Assembly (NCBI RefSeq): GCF_003254745.1
Contig: NZ_QKXH01000005.1
Coordinates: forward strand, 186,001-250,000
DNA from: Flavobacterium aquariorum
Lineage (GTDB): Bacteria; Bacteroidota; Bacteroidia; Flavobacteriales; Flavobacteriaceae
Reading direction: 5' to 3'
Length of the DNA stretch: 64,000 nt
The notes under the pieces were generated by a model. The model was not told where the DNA came from. It saw only the letters and a program-made list of their open reading frames with translations, and made no database searches. Position numbers and translations under genes: made by a program. Numbering within the stretch: the first letter of the stretch is position 1; each line of letters starts with the position of its first letter. Shown here in pieces: positions 47,159 to 55,541 of this stretch.

Positions 47159-47329
47159 TTAACAAACCCATAGCGCATCGTGTTTATTGCGACACGCTAT
47201 TGTTTGCCTTTAGGAGCTTTTTTGTTTCTATAATGTCAATGAACTTTTTTTATATATTCAGAATCCCATGAGGATTGTTTTGTTTATGTTCTTTGTGGGC
47301 GCGGATTGCAATTCTGCGCTATCTAGGGT
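47159..47329 (-). repeat. Intergenic repeat copy D (full length)
   Basis: The core runs from CATAGCG with its inverted partner CGCTATTG to GGATTGCAATTCTGCGCTAT, and it abuts the stop codon of the gene at 47330. It differs from copies C and E at scattered sites, including in the hairpin arms. Confidence 0.9.
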
Positions 47330-48493
47330 TTATTTAATCCTTTCATAAACTCGTTTGGGGATTTTATTTAAATCTTTACCTTGAGCTTTCATTAATTCAA
47401 GATATTTCTGGTATGATTTTTTAGCTTTTTCATTTTGATCGAAGCCCCATTGTGCATCTCCTAAATTTAAATAAGCAACAACTCTGTCAGGAGAAAAACT
47501 AACAATATCTAATAGAATTATTCTAGCTTCATTATAATTCCCGCCTTCAATTAAGTTATATGCAGCATTGTTGTAAATCGTAATATTTTCTTTGGAAATA
47601 GGATTAGTTTTTAAAATATCTGCTATAGCATAAATATCCATTTGCATCAATTTTTCTTTATCTTTAATGACATCAAGAGAAGATGTTTTTTTGCTAGTCA
47701 TTTCTCCAAATTGTTCTACTACAGTGTTGAAATCAAATTCTTTTATGGATATTGTGATTTTTTTTGTTTGCTTCACTTCTCCTGTAGGAGAATCACTGTA
47801 ATATGTGATGGAATTTGAAACCCAATTATTTCCCGTATTAAAAAAATCAACATCTATCGATTTTTGTCCATTTATAATAGTTAATGGTATAAAATCTCCT
47901 TTTATATGTCTAATATGAATAATACTGTTTTCAAAACATCTTTCAAAAATCATTTCGTCTTTTTTGTTTTTTAATGAAATACAATTATCATCCTCTATAT
48001 TGATTACTTTATTACCATTGTCAATTTTAAAAGAGTCATTAACTACATCCCCAACGTTATCATTTGTAACACAATCTTTTTTGGTTCCCTTTACAGTTTT
48101 TATGGTCTTTAATTTCAATATATTTACATAGTATTTAACAACTGTAGCTGATTTATCATAGTGTATTTCCCATTTAGAGATGCCTTTTTCTTTATTTTCC
48201 CAAAGAAATTTATAGTATGATTTTTCTTGCTTATCTGTAAATAGAATTATTTCATCATTGTCTTGTTTTATATGATCAATTTTAAAGTCACTATTTTCTA
48301 TTATCCCTTTGTCAAGAATTGAAGTATTAGAAACTTTTATACTTGCTCCTTCATAACCACAATCTACTATTACAAAATCTCCACCTTTTTTTTGAATCTC
48401 TAACCATGTGCCTATATAGGCTTTTTGATTGTTCTGTGAATTGCAGGATACTATTATGTTTAATAAAAATAAAATAAATACTAATTTTCTCAT
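47330..48493 (-). CDS. Lipoprotein with C-terminal TPR-like repeats, candidate immunity protein
   Basis: This 387-residue lipoprotein (lipobox IVSC, C17) has a beta-rich N-terminal ~250 residues and ~100 C-terminal residues forming two TPR-like helical pairs (NAAYNLIEGGNYNEARIILL and VAYLNLGDAQWGFDQNEKAK). No named family. Repeat D abuts its stop and a coding scrap lies 52 bases upstream of its start. The likely location is the periplasmic face of the inner or outer membrane. Confidence 0.5.
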   Translation of the reverse strand: MRKLVFILFLLNIIVSCNSQNNQKAYIGTWLEIQKKGGDFVIVDCGYEGASIKVSNTSILDKGIIENSDFKIDHIKQDNDEIILFTDKQEKSYYKFLWENKEKGISKWEIHYDKSATVVKYYVNILKLKTIKTVKGTKKDCVTNDNVGDVVNDSFKIDNGNKVINIEDDNCISLKNKKDEMIFERCFENSIIHIRHIKGDFIPLTIINGQKSIDVDFFNTGNNWVSNSITYYSDSPTGEVKQTKKITISIKEFDFNTVVEQFGEMTSKKTSSLDVIKDKEKLMQMDIYAIADILKTNPISKENITIYNNAAYNLIEGGNYNEARIILLDIVSFSPDRVVAYLNLGDAQWGFDQNEKAKKSYQKYLELMKAQGKDLNKIPKRVYERIK

Positions 48494-48545
48494 TTTTTAT
48501 TGTTATTTCTTATTTGTGTTACTGTGCGAAAATTTATATCATTAG

Positions 48546-48620
48546 TTATTTGCAGGAATTATCTACTATATAAGTATTCGCTCCACTACTTTGATATAAG
48601 AAATGCACCTCTTTCTTATT
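48546..48620 (-). pseudogene. Orphan C-terminal coding fragment
   Basis: The minus strand encodes about 24 residues (NKKEVHFLYQSSGANTY then IVDNSCK) ending at TAA 48546-48548, with a stop upstream and no start. It sits between repeat E and the start of the gene at 48493. The YQSS coding bases recur directly after repeat C. The short length makes this suggestive only. Confidence 0.35.
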
Positions 48621-48621
48621 T

Positions 48622-48789
48622 TAACAAATCCATAGCGCATCGCGTTTATTACGAAGCGCTATTGTCTGTCTGATGAGCTATTTTTTTGTTTTTCTAAATG
48701 TCAATGAACTTTTATATCTAGAATCCTTTAAGGACTGTTTTGTTTATTCTATTTGTGGGCACGGATTGCAAATCTGCGCTATCGGGTTA
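48622..48789 (-). repeat. Intergenic repeat copy E (full length)
   Basis: It contains ATAGCGC with perfect inverted partner GCGCTAT, then TGTCAATGAACTTT, GAATCC, and CGGATT-gca-AATCTG followed by GCGCTATCGGG. It ends 7 bases from the stop codon of the lipoprotein gene at 48797. Confidence 0.9.
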
Positions 48790-48796
48790 TTGGGAT

Positions 48797-49723
48797 TTAT
48801 TTTATTTTTCTTAAAGGAAACTCCTCATTACCTGGATTTATAGTAGAAATTGGTTCTCCAGAAATAATGTACTCTTTTCCATAATTTTGAATGTATATAA
48901 TACCCATATCATCGTATTTTTTATTAAAAACTATTTTTATTTTGTCATCAGCTACTATTTCTCCAACTATATTTTTGTACGTTTCGGGTTTTTCCCCATC
49001 ACTTATGTAAACTACCGTTATATTATTTAAATTATTAATAACAATTTCAAAGCTGGTTTTTAAATCATCTCTATTTGATTTTTCAAAGGAATATTTTCCT
49101 ATCCAAGAATTGTTATTTTTATTAACATCCGGAGTTTGAGAATTATTAAAAATGTGATGCTTTATCAAATTGATTTTCCCACTCCCTTTATCAATCTTAT
49201 AGTAATTCCAAAATATTACTTTTATTCCATCTTCATCTTCATTAGTTTCTAAAGTCCATAAGTTTAGATCAGAATCTATATAAAAATATTGATTTATTGC
49301 CACTAGTGCTTCTGAATAATTCTCTTCTTTATAAACGGTCAATTCATCAATTTTTTTATCGTTTTTATAAATTGAAAGATTAATGTGGGTAAAAAGGGTA
49401 GCATCTGGGTTTTTCTTTTTTTCCTTTTTTAATTTTAAAGTAATAGTACCAATATTCTTCTCTTCAGTGGTGTTATAATCCCATGTTGTAAACTTATCAT
49501 AATCGAATTTAATTTTTGATAAATTTGCACGTTGTAATTTTATATCATTGTTGTTTTGTATTTGACTCACAAAATCAGACTTTGATATTAATAAATCACC
49601 ATATGAAATAAAACCTATTTCACTATTCTGAGTATTCTGTATTTTATTTGATATAGATTTATCAGTTTCTTTTTTACAAGAAATTAATAAAATAACTGCT
49701 AAAAAAAGAATTATTTTTTTCAT
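48797..49723 (-). CDS. Lipoprotein, probable cognate immunity protein of the T6SS effector
   Basis: This 308-residue lipoprotein (lipobox LLISC, C16, then KKE) is beta-rich in the middle with a C-terminal ~100-residue beta unit (WIGKYSFE then VVYISDGEKP). Its ATG overlaps the effector stop (TAATG), so the two are co-translated in a fixed ratio, the usual arrangement for effector and immunity. Periplasmic lipoprotein location fits an effector acting on peptidoglycan. No family is recognised. Confidence 0.6.
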   Translation of the reverse strand: MKKIILFLAVILLISCKKETDKSISNKIQNTQNSEIGFISYGDLLISKSDFVSQIQNNNDIKLQRANLSKIKFDYDKFTTWDYNTTEEKNIGTITLKLKKEKKKNPDATLFTHINLSIYKNDKKIDELTVYKEENYSEALVAINQYFYIDSDLNLWTLETNEDEDGIKVIFWNYYKIDKGSGKINLIKHHIFNNSQTPDVNKNNNSWIGKYSFEKSNRDDLKTSFEIVINNLNNITVVYISDGEKPETYKNIVGEIVADDKIKIVFNKKYDDMGIIYIQNYGKEYIISGEPISTINPGNEEFPLRKIK

Positions 49724-52116
49724 TATTTTTTACTTATTATTATACTATCATTGTTGAAATTTCCGGAATGTAAATGGCTGTTATGCAATGCTCCACCATC
49801 CTCTGCATTCTTGATTTGTTTGCAATAGTGGTTATTACCAACCAAAACTTCAGTGAATTTGAATTTAATTATAGCGTCTATAAATGATTGGTCTTTTATA
49901 AGGCTATTATAATAAATTGTATCTACACTTCTTCCATTAACATGTTCCGCACTAGGAAAGCAAGAACCTTCTTTAAAGCAGCTTCCGGTTGTTGTAATTC
50001 CTTCAGAGTAACTGCATTCAGCTAAAGCTCCGATAAAGCCTGCAAATACATTAGGTCCAGTATATTTCCTTTTTGTTTGAGAAAAACTATATTTAATTAC
50101 AATACCATCTTTCGAATAATTCAAACTATCTGGCATTTTTATCAATTCAATATCATTTCCAGTAGATTTATATAACCTCCAAATTAAGCCTTTCGTAGGG
50201 TGTTTTCCGTATTCTGCAATGTCATCATTCTTATATTTAACTCTTCTTGATGTACTTCCATCTGAGACTTTTTCGTCAGTAAGAACTTCAGCGTGAGTCG
50301 GTTTGCTATTGTGTATTATTCCTACTTCTTTTCCTTTTGTATTGTACCAATCTAAAATGCATATAGGATGCTCTTTGTTCTTCTTATCATGATAAACATA
50401 CTTATATCTATTTTCATAACCTTCTTTTATGGTTTTTGGGATTATCTTCTCGATTTTACCATCACTGTATATATTATAGGTAACAATATCTTTATCAGTA
50501 GTATTATTTAAAACTATTGGACAAGTACCAAAAAAAATAATTTTTTCAGGAATACCTTCATTGTGCAAATCATTTATCGCTTCCTCAAATTCCCAAGCAT
50601 AAGAACTCCCTTTTTTTCCTGCGTAATAATGTTTTTTTCCTTTTTTATCTATCCAATATTCATCCTTTTCTCTTTTAAATATTGGATTGTCATCATATGC
50701 ATCTTTAGTGCTATCATAAACGACATAGTTCTTTTCTGTACCGTGGCCACACGCATTGGGATAATTAACTGCTAAATATAAGTCTGTTTTTGTTTTTAGC
50801 TTTCCATCGAATTTTTTTTGTTTGAAAAATTTTTCTACATAATCTAATTGTGCAGTTGCTGATAGTTTTATTAATTCAGATCTTTTTACACCTAAATCAA
50901 TAGCAGCAACCTTTCCAATTTGAATTAACCCTACATAGCCATTTTTTGTGTCATCTTTATGTTTTTTGAATGTACCGCATGTAGGACTGAATGTTCTTCC
51001 CGTTTCTAATGCCATTACTGCCATAAGCCAGTTTGCTCCTTCATTCTTCTCTTGAGGTAATCCCAGGTTTTTAGATATTTCAACAACTTTCTTTCTAAAG
51101 TCGCAACTTACTTTATTTCCCCAAATCAAATCATAGTCCTTACAAACACAAAGGCCATTCTTTTCTTTTTTCTCATCTTTAGGGTTTTTATCAGGCTCTC
51201 CAATTTTTAAAGGATTGTTTCCAGTAGGTGCTTTTGGGTTAGGAGCAACTATTGGTTTAACTTTAAATAAACCTTCCCACCAATCTATAATGTCATCTCC
51301 AATAGATTTTTCTTTCTCTTTTTGCTTCTCTTGTTTTTTGGATGGTCCTTTTTTCTGAGCAGGTGTTTCTTTTTTAGGAGCAGCTGGTTGTGCTGTTGTG
51401 TCCTTGTAACTAGGATTGGCAACATTAGTATTGGCACTAGCTGTTTTTTTATTCAAAATTTCGGCAGTGACATAATACTCATGCGTTTTGCCTTCGTCGG
51501 TATCGCCTTTTGCTTTTATGGCATTGGCAATTTTGGCAAAATCAGGTTCTAAAACAAAATCAATATCAGCAATTCCTCCTTTTACAGTGCCGGGAAGTGT
51601 CTTCATTTTGTTCTTCTCATTGGCTTTGTTATGTCCTGCGCCGGCAGCGTCGTCTTCCCATAAGGTAGCATATATTGTACGTCTTTCCATGTGCAGACAA
51701 TGTACTCTAGCTTTGAGTGTTTGTCCGTATGCAAAAGGTTTGGTAGGTTTATTTCCGTTTCTGTCAAGAAATTCTATACTTTCTATTTTAGGACTTTCGG
51801 CTTTGTGTGGTTTTATATCAAGTCTAGCCACTTGATTACCTCTCTTGGCAAGAATGCGAATACCTTTTCTTTCCAGACTTTTTTGTATAAAAGTGTAAGA
51901 AACTTTGTTACCCGTTTTGTCGTTTTCTTCTTTTTGAATCCATCTCCCGTTCTCCAATATATGTACTGACCACTCCACTGGATATTCAAAAGCATTAAGT
52001 TTTGAACCATCAAAAATTTTAGTCGGTATTGCGCTAGATAGCAATTGGTTTACCGAATAGAATTCAGCCTTGCCTACTGTAGGGGTCGGGTTTCCTGTTA
52101 TTTTTAATTCAGACAT
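49723..52116 (-). CDS. T6SS effector with lysozyme-like and LAS-type zinc peptidase domains
   Basis: A 797-residue protein. Residues 1-~225: beta-rich N-terminal module with no signal peptide, probably for loading. ~230-320: Pro/Lys-rich linker. ~325-530: helical domain with NWLMAVMALETGRTFSP (candidate catalytic E371) and GYVGLIQIGKVAAIDLGV, resembling lytic transglycosylase/lysozyme folds. ~530-690: beta-rich spacer. ~690-797: H725-x6-D732 and H781-L-H783 (SAEHVNGRSVD; HNSHLH), the zinc-ligand pattern of LAS (M15/MepA-like) peptidases. Cysteines C323/C325, C338 and C380 may form disulphides. It would cut glycan and peptide bonds in the target cell wall. Upstream are PAAR-like and LysM genes. 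Domain calls are by motif only. Confidence 0.6.
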   Translation of the reverse strand: MSELKITGNPTPTVGKAEFYSVNQLLSSAIPTKIFDGSKLNAFEYPVEWSVHILENGRWIQKEENDKTGNKVSYTFIQKSLERKGIRILAKRGNQVARLDIKPHKAESPKIESIEFLDRNGNKPTKPFAYGQTLKARVHCLHMERRTIYATLWEDDAAGAGHNKANEKNKMKTLPGTVKGGIADIDFVLEPDFAKIANAIKAKGDTDEGKTHEYYVTAEILNKKTASANTNVANPSYKDTTAQPAAPKKETPAQKKGPSKKQEKQKEKEKSIGDDIIDWWEGLFKVKPIVAPNPKAPTGNNPLKIGEPDKNPKDEKKEKNGLCVCKDYDLIWGNKVSCDFRKKVVEISKNLGLPQEKNEGANWLMAVMALETGRTFSPTCGTFKKHKDDTKNGYVGLIQIGKVAAIDLGVKRSELIKLSATAQLDYVEKFFKQKKFDGKLKTKTDLYLAVNYPNACGHGTEKNYVVYDSTKDAYDDNPIFKREKDEYWIDKKGKKHYYAGKKGSSYAWEFEEAINDLHNEGIPEKIIFFGTCPIVLNNTTDKDIVTYNIYSDGKIEKIIPKTIKEGYENRYKYVYHDKKNKEHPICILDWYNTKGKEVGIIHNSKPTHAEVLTDEKVSDGSTSRRVKYKNDDIAEYGKHPTKGLIWRLYKSTGNDIELIKMPDSLNYSKDGIVIKYSFSQTKRKYTGPNVFAGFIGALAECSYSEGITTTGSCFKEGSCFPSAEHVNGRSVDTIYYNSLIKDQSFIDAIIKFKFTEVLVGNNHYCKQIKNAEDGGALHNSHLHSGNFNNDSIIISKK

Positions 52117-52127
52117 ACTAGTTACTT

Positions 52128-52622
52128 TTATTTACAAATAGAATCTGTTCCATTAACCTCGGCTTGAAATTTTGCGGTATTGACCAAAGGATTAATTTGG
52201 TTGCTTACTTGTGGCTTTGCCTTTTTTGCATTTTGTTTACTGGCTTCTGCTTTTTGCCCGTGTTTGTCAACAGTGATGCAATCTGGTCCACCTATGGGAC
52301 AGGTTGCTTTACTGCTTTCTAATAATATCTTCCCTTTATTAGACAACGTTACTTTATCATAAAAACCGCTCCATTTGGTAATCACAGCTTGGCATGGCAA
52401 GTAATCACCACTTCCGTTGGGTTGTTTTTTACATTTACCAAAAGTGTTCTTTTCTAAGGTTTGACCAATTTCTTTATCGGTGGCTATGAGTTTTTTTGAG
52501 GCATCTTTGTCATTGGCATAATGCTTACTATGTGTTTTTACCTTTAGTTTGTCTAACTTAGGCTCTACACTAAACTTACACTTTACGGTGGCTCCCTGTA
52601 CTACTATATGTTTCTCGCTCAT
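52128..52622 (-). CDS. PAAR-like protein (DUF4280)
   Basis: About 164 residues from ATG 52622, which lies 4 bases after the preceding stop; an ATG at 52643 would overlap that gene. The N-terminal HIVVQGATVKCKFS, the CQAVITKWSGFY middle and SKATCPIGGPDCITVDKHG are the DUF4280 pattern, a PAAR-like fold that tips the T6SS spike. Five or more cysteines may bind metal. The ~40-residue tail is Ala/Lys-rich. It lies between the LysM gene and the effector, so it probably carries the effector on the spike. Confidence 0.75.
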   Translation of the reverse strand: MSEKHIVVQGATVKCKFSVEPKLDKLKVKTHSKHYANDKDASKKLIATDKEIGQTLEKNTFGKCKKQPNGSGDYLPCQAVITKWSGFYDKVTLSNKGKILLESSKATCPIGGPDCITVDKHGQKAEASKQNAKKAKPQVSNQINPLVNTAKFQAEVNGTDSICK

Positions 52623-52626
52623 AGCT

Positions 52627-53766
52627 TTAATTTTGTGTTTCATTAAAAACGCCAGTCAGTAAACTAAAAAAGCTTTCTTTTTTAGGCATACCACCTGTAT
52701 TTGTTGAATTTTCATTATTGGTGTCTACAACCTCTTCTGGTTTTATTTCCTCGATATTTATGGTCGCTTTTATAGGACTATCATAATGAATTACGCATTC
52801 TAATTCCATTTTTTCTACGCAATACGAATTTGGATTCAAAAAATACGTAGCATTATAATTTCCTTTCCAAGGGTCAAATTCAAAATCAATATCAAAATCG
52901 GTATCTAAATAATCTCCCTTTTGTTCTATCTTAATCCACTTACGATCTTCCAAAAAAGGAGTAACTTTTTGTTGAACAAGAAATGAAGCTTGTTCATCTT
53001 TTATTAAAGGGAAAGTGATGTTGTTTTCAAAAGTGTGATTTGTAGTGTAGTCAATATGTATTCCATTGAATAAGGCTCTCAAAAACAAATCGGATCTTAA
53101 TGAATCATTTAATGCAGCTTTACTGGTAAGAGATTGTTCTGTATGTTCTATATATATTTGAGCGACTTCACCTTCATAATAATCTACTATTTCATTTTTT
53201 TTATTTTCCCAACGTTCTAGAATTTGATTGTAATTGTGTATATCAATCCATTTTCCAGTAAGGTCAACAACTATTTGTAACGGATATAGAATTTCGGCTG
53301 TTTTTGCTGCCAATTCCTCCATCATAGTGTCAGGTTCAGTATCGTTAATGTATGTTTTGGATAATCTGTCTATTTCAAAAAAGTGAAATCCTTTTGGATC
53401 AACAGCCATCCATTTTACACTAGTTTCAAAATGAATAGTATCTTTTTCGTCTCCATCTTCTAAAACATAAAGTACATCATAGTTTTTCTTAGAACCTGAA
53501 GGCAAAAAAGGCAATGTGCTTCCATTAACAAAACCAACTTTTCTAGTTTTTCCCCCTGTTGAACTATTTGCTGTAACTTCACTCTTATCGGATGGTAATA
53601 ACAATAATTCAAGATGACTTGGGAAATCTGCTTCGATCAAATCTGGAATCTCACAATAGATATTGTGATGCCTGCGAAGTTCCATTGGTGGAATAGCAAG
53701 TTCTTGGGCTACTTTGTGCAAAGTATCTCCTGTTTTGATGGTATAGGTTCTTTCTTTTGTTCTCAA
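52627..53766 (-). CDS. LysM-domain T6SS adaptor
   Basis: This 379-residue protein has no signal peptide. An N-terminal LysM domain (residues ~5-60, YTIKTGDTLHKVAQELAIPP) is followed by a beta/alpha body. LysM proteins at phage and T6SS spikes (gpX-like) link spike and baseplate. It precedes the PAAR-like gene by 4 bases, so a spike or effector-loading role is likely. Confidence 0.65.
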   Translation of the reverse strand: MRTKERTYTIKTGDTLHKVAQELAIPPMELRRHHNIYCEIPDLIEADFPSHLELLLLPSDKSEVTANSSTGGKTRKVGFVNGSTLPFLPSGSKKNYDVLYVLEDGDEKDTIHFETSVKWMAVDPKGFHFFEIDRLSKTYINDTEPDTMMEELAAKTAEILYPLQIVVDLTGKWIDIHNYNQILERWENKKNEIVDYYEGEVAQIYIEHTEQSLTSKAALNDSLRSDLFLRALFNGIHIDYTTNHTFENNITFPLIKDEQASFLVQQKVTPFLEDRKWIKIEQKGDYLDTDFDIDFEFDPWKGNYNATYFLNPNSYCVEKMELECVIHYDSPIKATINIEEIKPEEVVDTNNENSTNTGGMPKKESFFSLLTGVFNETQN

Positions 53767-53811
53767 GATGTTCCTGTTTATAGTAGTGTTATTATAAAAT
53801 TAAAGATCTGC

Positions 53812-54324
53812 TTACTGATTCTGGTAAATTTGTCGGCAAACATCTAAGTCTCTGCGCACTTTTTCCAGTTCTTCTTTGTAGGTTTTAGCTGATTGATTTA
53901 AGCTGTCTATAAGATGTGCATTATGTGTAAGGCTTCTGATTTCTTTTTTGTAATCGATGATTTGTTTGTAAGCCAAGATAATGTTGTTGTACATTTTTTT
54001 GTTATTGATTGAGTCTTTTGGCAGTTTTTGATAAATGTCTGCCAAGATTACATTCGCCAATCGCTGTTGGAAATCATTGTCTTGTTTTGGTGCATTTATT
54101 GAGTCTATCACCGTTCTTACGCTATCAATCTTAAGAGCGAAATTGGTTTGGTATTCCATCTCTTTTTTGAGTTTTTCATTATCTGACTTCAATACTTTAT
54201 TTTCGGCCTTTGGCATATAAAAATTGAATGAAGCCGCAATTAGTATAACGGTAACCGTTAGAATAAAAACGATTAAAAAGGCGAGAAATGCTTTTTGGCG
54301 TTCTTGTTTGTTTAATACTTCCAT
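53812..54324 (-). CDS. tssO: T6SSiii membrane protein TssO
   Basis: This 170-residue protein has a short cytoplasmic N-terminus, one membrane helix (AFLAFLIVFILTVTVILIAA) and a long periplasmic coiled coil with heptads (KVLKSDNEKLKKEMEYQ and SAKTYKEELEKVRRDLD). Topology and position match TssO, one of the Bacteroidota-specific T6SSiii envelope components that replace TssJLM. It lies 15 bases after tssK. Confidence 0.75.
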   Translation of the reverse strand: MEVLNKQERQKAFLAFLIVFILTVTVILIAASFNFYMPKAENKVLKSDNEKLKKEMEYQTNFALKIDSVRTVIDSINAPKQDNDFQQRLANVILADIYQKLPKDSINNKKMYNNIILAYKQIIDYKKEIRSLTHNAHLIDSLNQSAKTYKEELEKVRRDLDVCRQIYQNQ

Positions 54325-54339
54325 TTTGATTTATTAATT

Positions 54340-55512
54340 TTATTTTTCTATAAAGAAACTGTGACGTTTTTTGTTGTTTAAAATGCTATCGGGTTTGTCT
54401 GTTTCCGCTACAAATAATTCGATGTTTTCTTTTTTCTTGCCTATGTAATCCAATCTGTTTAGGGTTTCGAAAAGTTTTTCTATTTTTTCTAGAAAATGCA
54501 GCGATGCAGAAGCTGTTTTATCAATATGAACGTGATCATAATTGGTGTTTATTAACGTCGTAAACAGCGTTTCAAAATCACCTTGTGATAATTCACACCA
54601 GTCTGCAAAATAGTTTAAAAGCTCTTCCTTACCAGATCCTGATTTTGAATCAATAAAATTTTTCATGACCCTAGCCAAGGATACAACTGTTGTAAACATG
54701 GCCGCTGGATGTTGGTGCAGCGAAAACCAACGAAATTGCGTAAGGACTTGCCCTAAATAATTGGCTGTAAAATCGGCCAAGCCCATCATCATTTGAACCA
54801 GAATACCAGTTTGTTGGTTTCGGTTGATTTTTTGGGATATTTGTACAGAGTATATTTCTAATTGCCCAAATGAATGAGAGATATTGGATTGAATATCGAT
54901 AAGTTTTGGATGGCTAGATACCGTCATACACGAAGGAATATAGGCTTCGTCAAGAGTAGTATTGTCTCCAATAACTATTTTACCTATTGCAAGATAAAAA
55001 CCACCGTATCCTATTCCTGATCTAAACTCATCCGAATTAATCAAGTGAAGTTTGTATTCTGGTTGCGTGTTTGGGTATCTTGGAGGCACCTCTTCTGGAT
55101 CCGGTTCGCCAAAAGGAATTCTTTTCATGGAATTTACAGATATACAAGCAAGTAATACATGTTGCTCACCCTCTTTTATCTGATAAGTGTCCTCAGGATA
55201 AGGGATTTGTAAATCAAGAGTGTCAGTATAGTTTCGACTAATTTCTATTCTGGAACCATTGGGTGTTATGGCATGGCATTCTTCGACTCTTACTCTAAGG
55301 AGTTTGTGATTGTCTATTCCTAAAGTGATTTTAATAGCCTCTTTATTTTGACTGCCTAAATTCAATAAACCATAGGTTATTGGGGTAGTGTGAATACCAA
55401 TGGCATCATTTACTAACTCCGCAACATTATCCTGCATTGCCAAAAAATGACTTTTATTTATCTTCATTCCATCAATCCAATTGACCGGAAAATGATTTAG
55501 TTTTTCAACCAT
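54340..55512 (-). CDS. tssK: T6SS baseplate protein TssK
   Basis: This 390-residue protein begins with FPVNWIDGMKINKSHFLAMQD, the N-terminal shell motif of Bacteroidota TssK, related to phage receptor-binding protein shoulders. A helical C-terminal domain ends in a short tail. TssK joins the baseplate to the envelope complex. It sits between tssN and tssO on the same strand. Confidence 0.82.
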   Translation of the reverse strand: MVEKLNHFPVNWIDGMKINKSHFLAMQDNVAELVNDAIGIHTTPITYGLLNLGSQNKEAIKITLGIDNHKLLRVRVEECHAITPNGSRIEISRNYTDTLDLQIPYPEDTYQIKEGEQHVLLACISVNSMKRIPFGEPDPEEVPPRYPNTQPEYKLHLINSDEFRSGIGYGGFYLAIGKIVIGDNTTLDEAYIPSCMTVSSHPKLIDIQSNISHSFGQLEIYSVQISQKINRNQQTGILVQMMMGLADFTANYLGQVLTQFRWFSLHQHPAAMFTTVVSLARVMKNFIDSKSGSGKEELLNYFADWCELSQGDFETLFTTLINTNYDHVHIDKTASASLHFLEKIEKLFETLNRLDYIGKKKENIELFVAETDKPDSILNNKKRHSFFIEK

Positions 55513-55541
55513 TTATTTATAGTATTAGTAGTTCGTTTGTA

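Noticed and set aside
42804..49725. CRISPR array as explanation for the repeats
   Set aside because: The repeats are ~170 bp, imperfect, spaced by whole genes, and no cas genes are present.
42804..49725. Insertion sequences as explanation for the repeats
   Set aside because: No transposase, no terminal inverted repeats bounding the units and no target duplications were seen; a MITE-like origin cannot be fully excluded.
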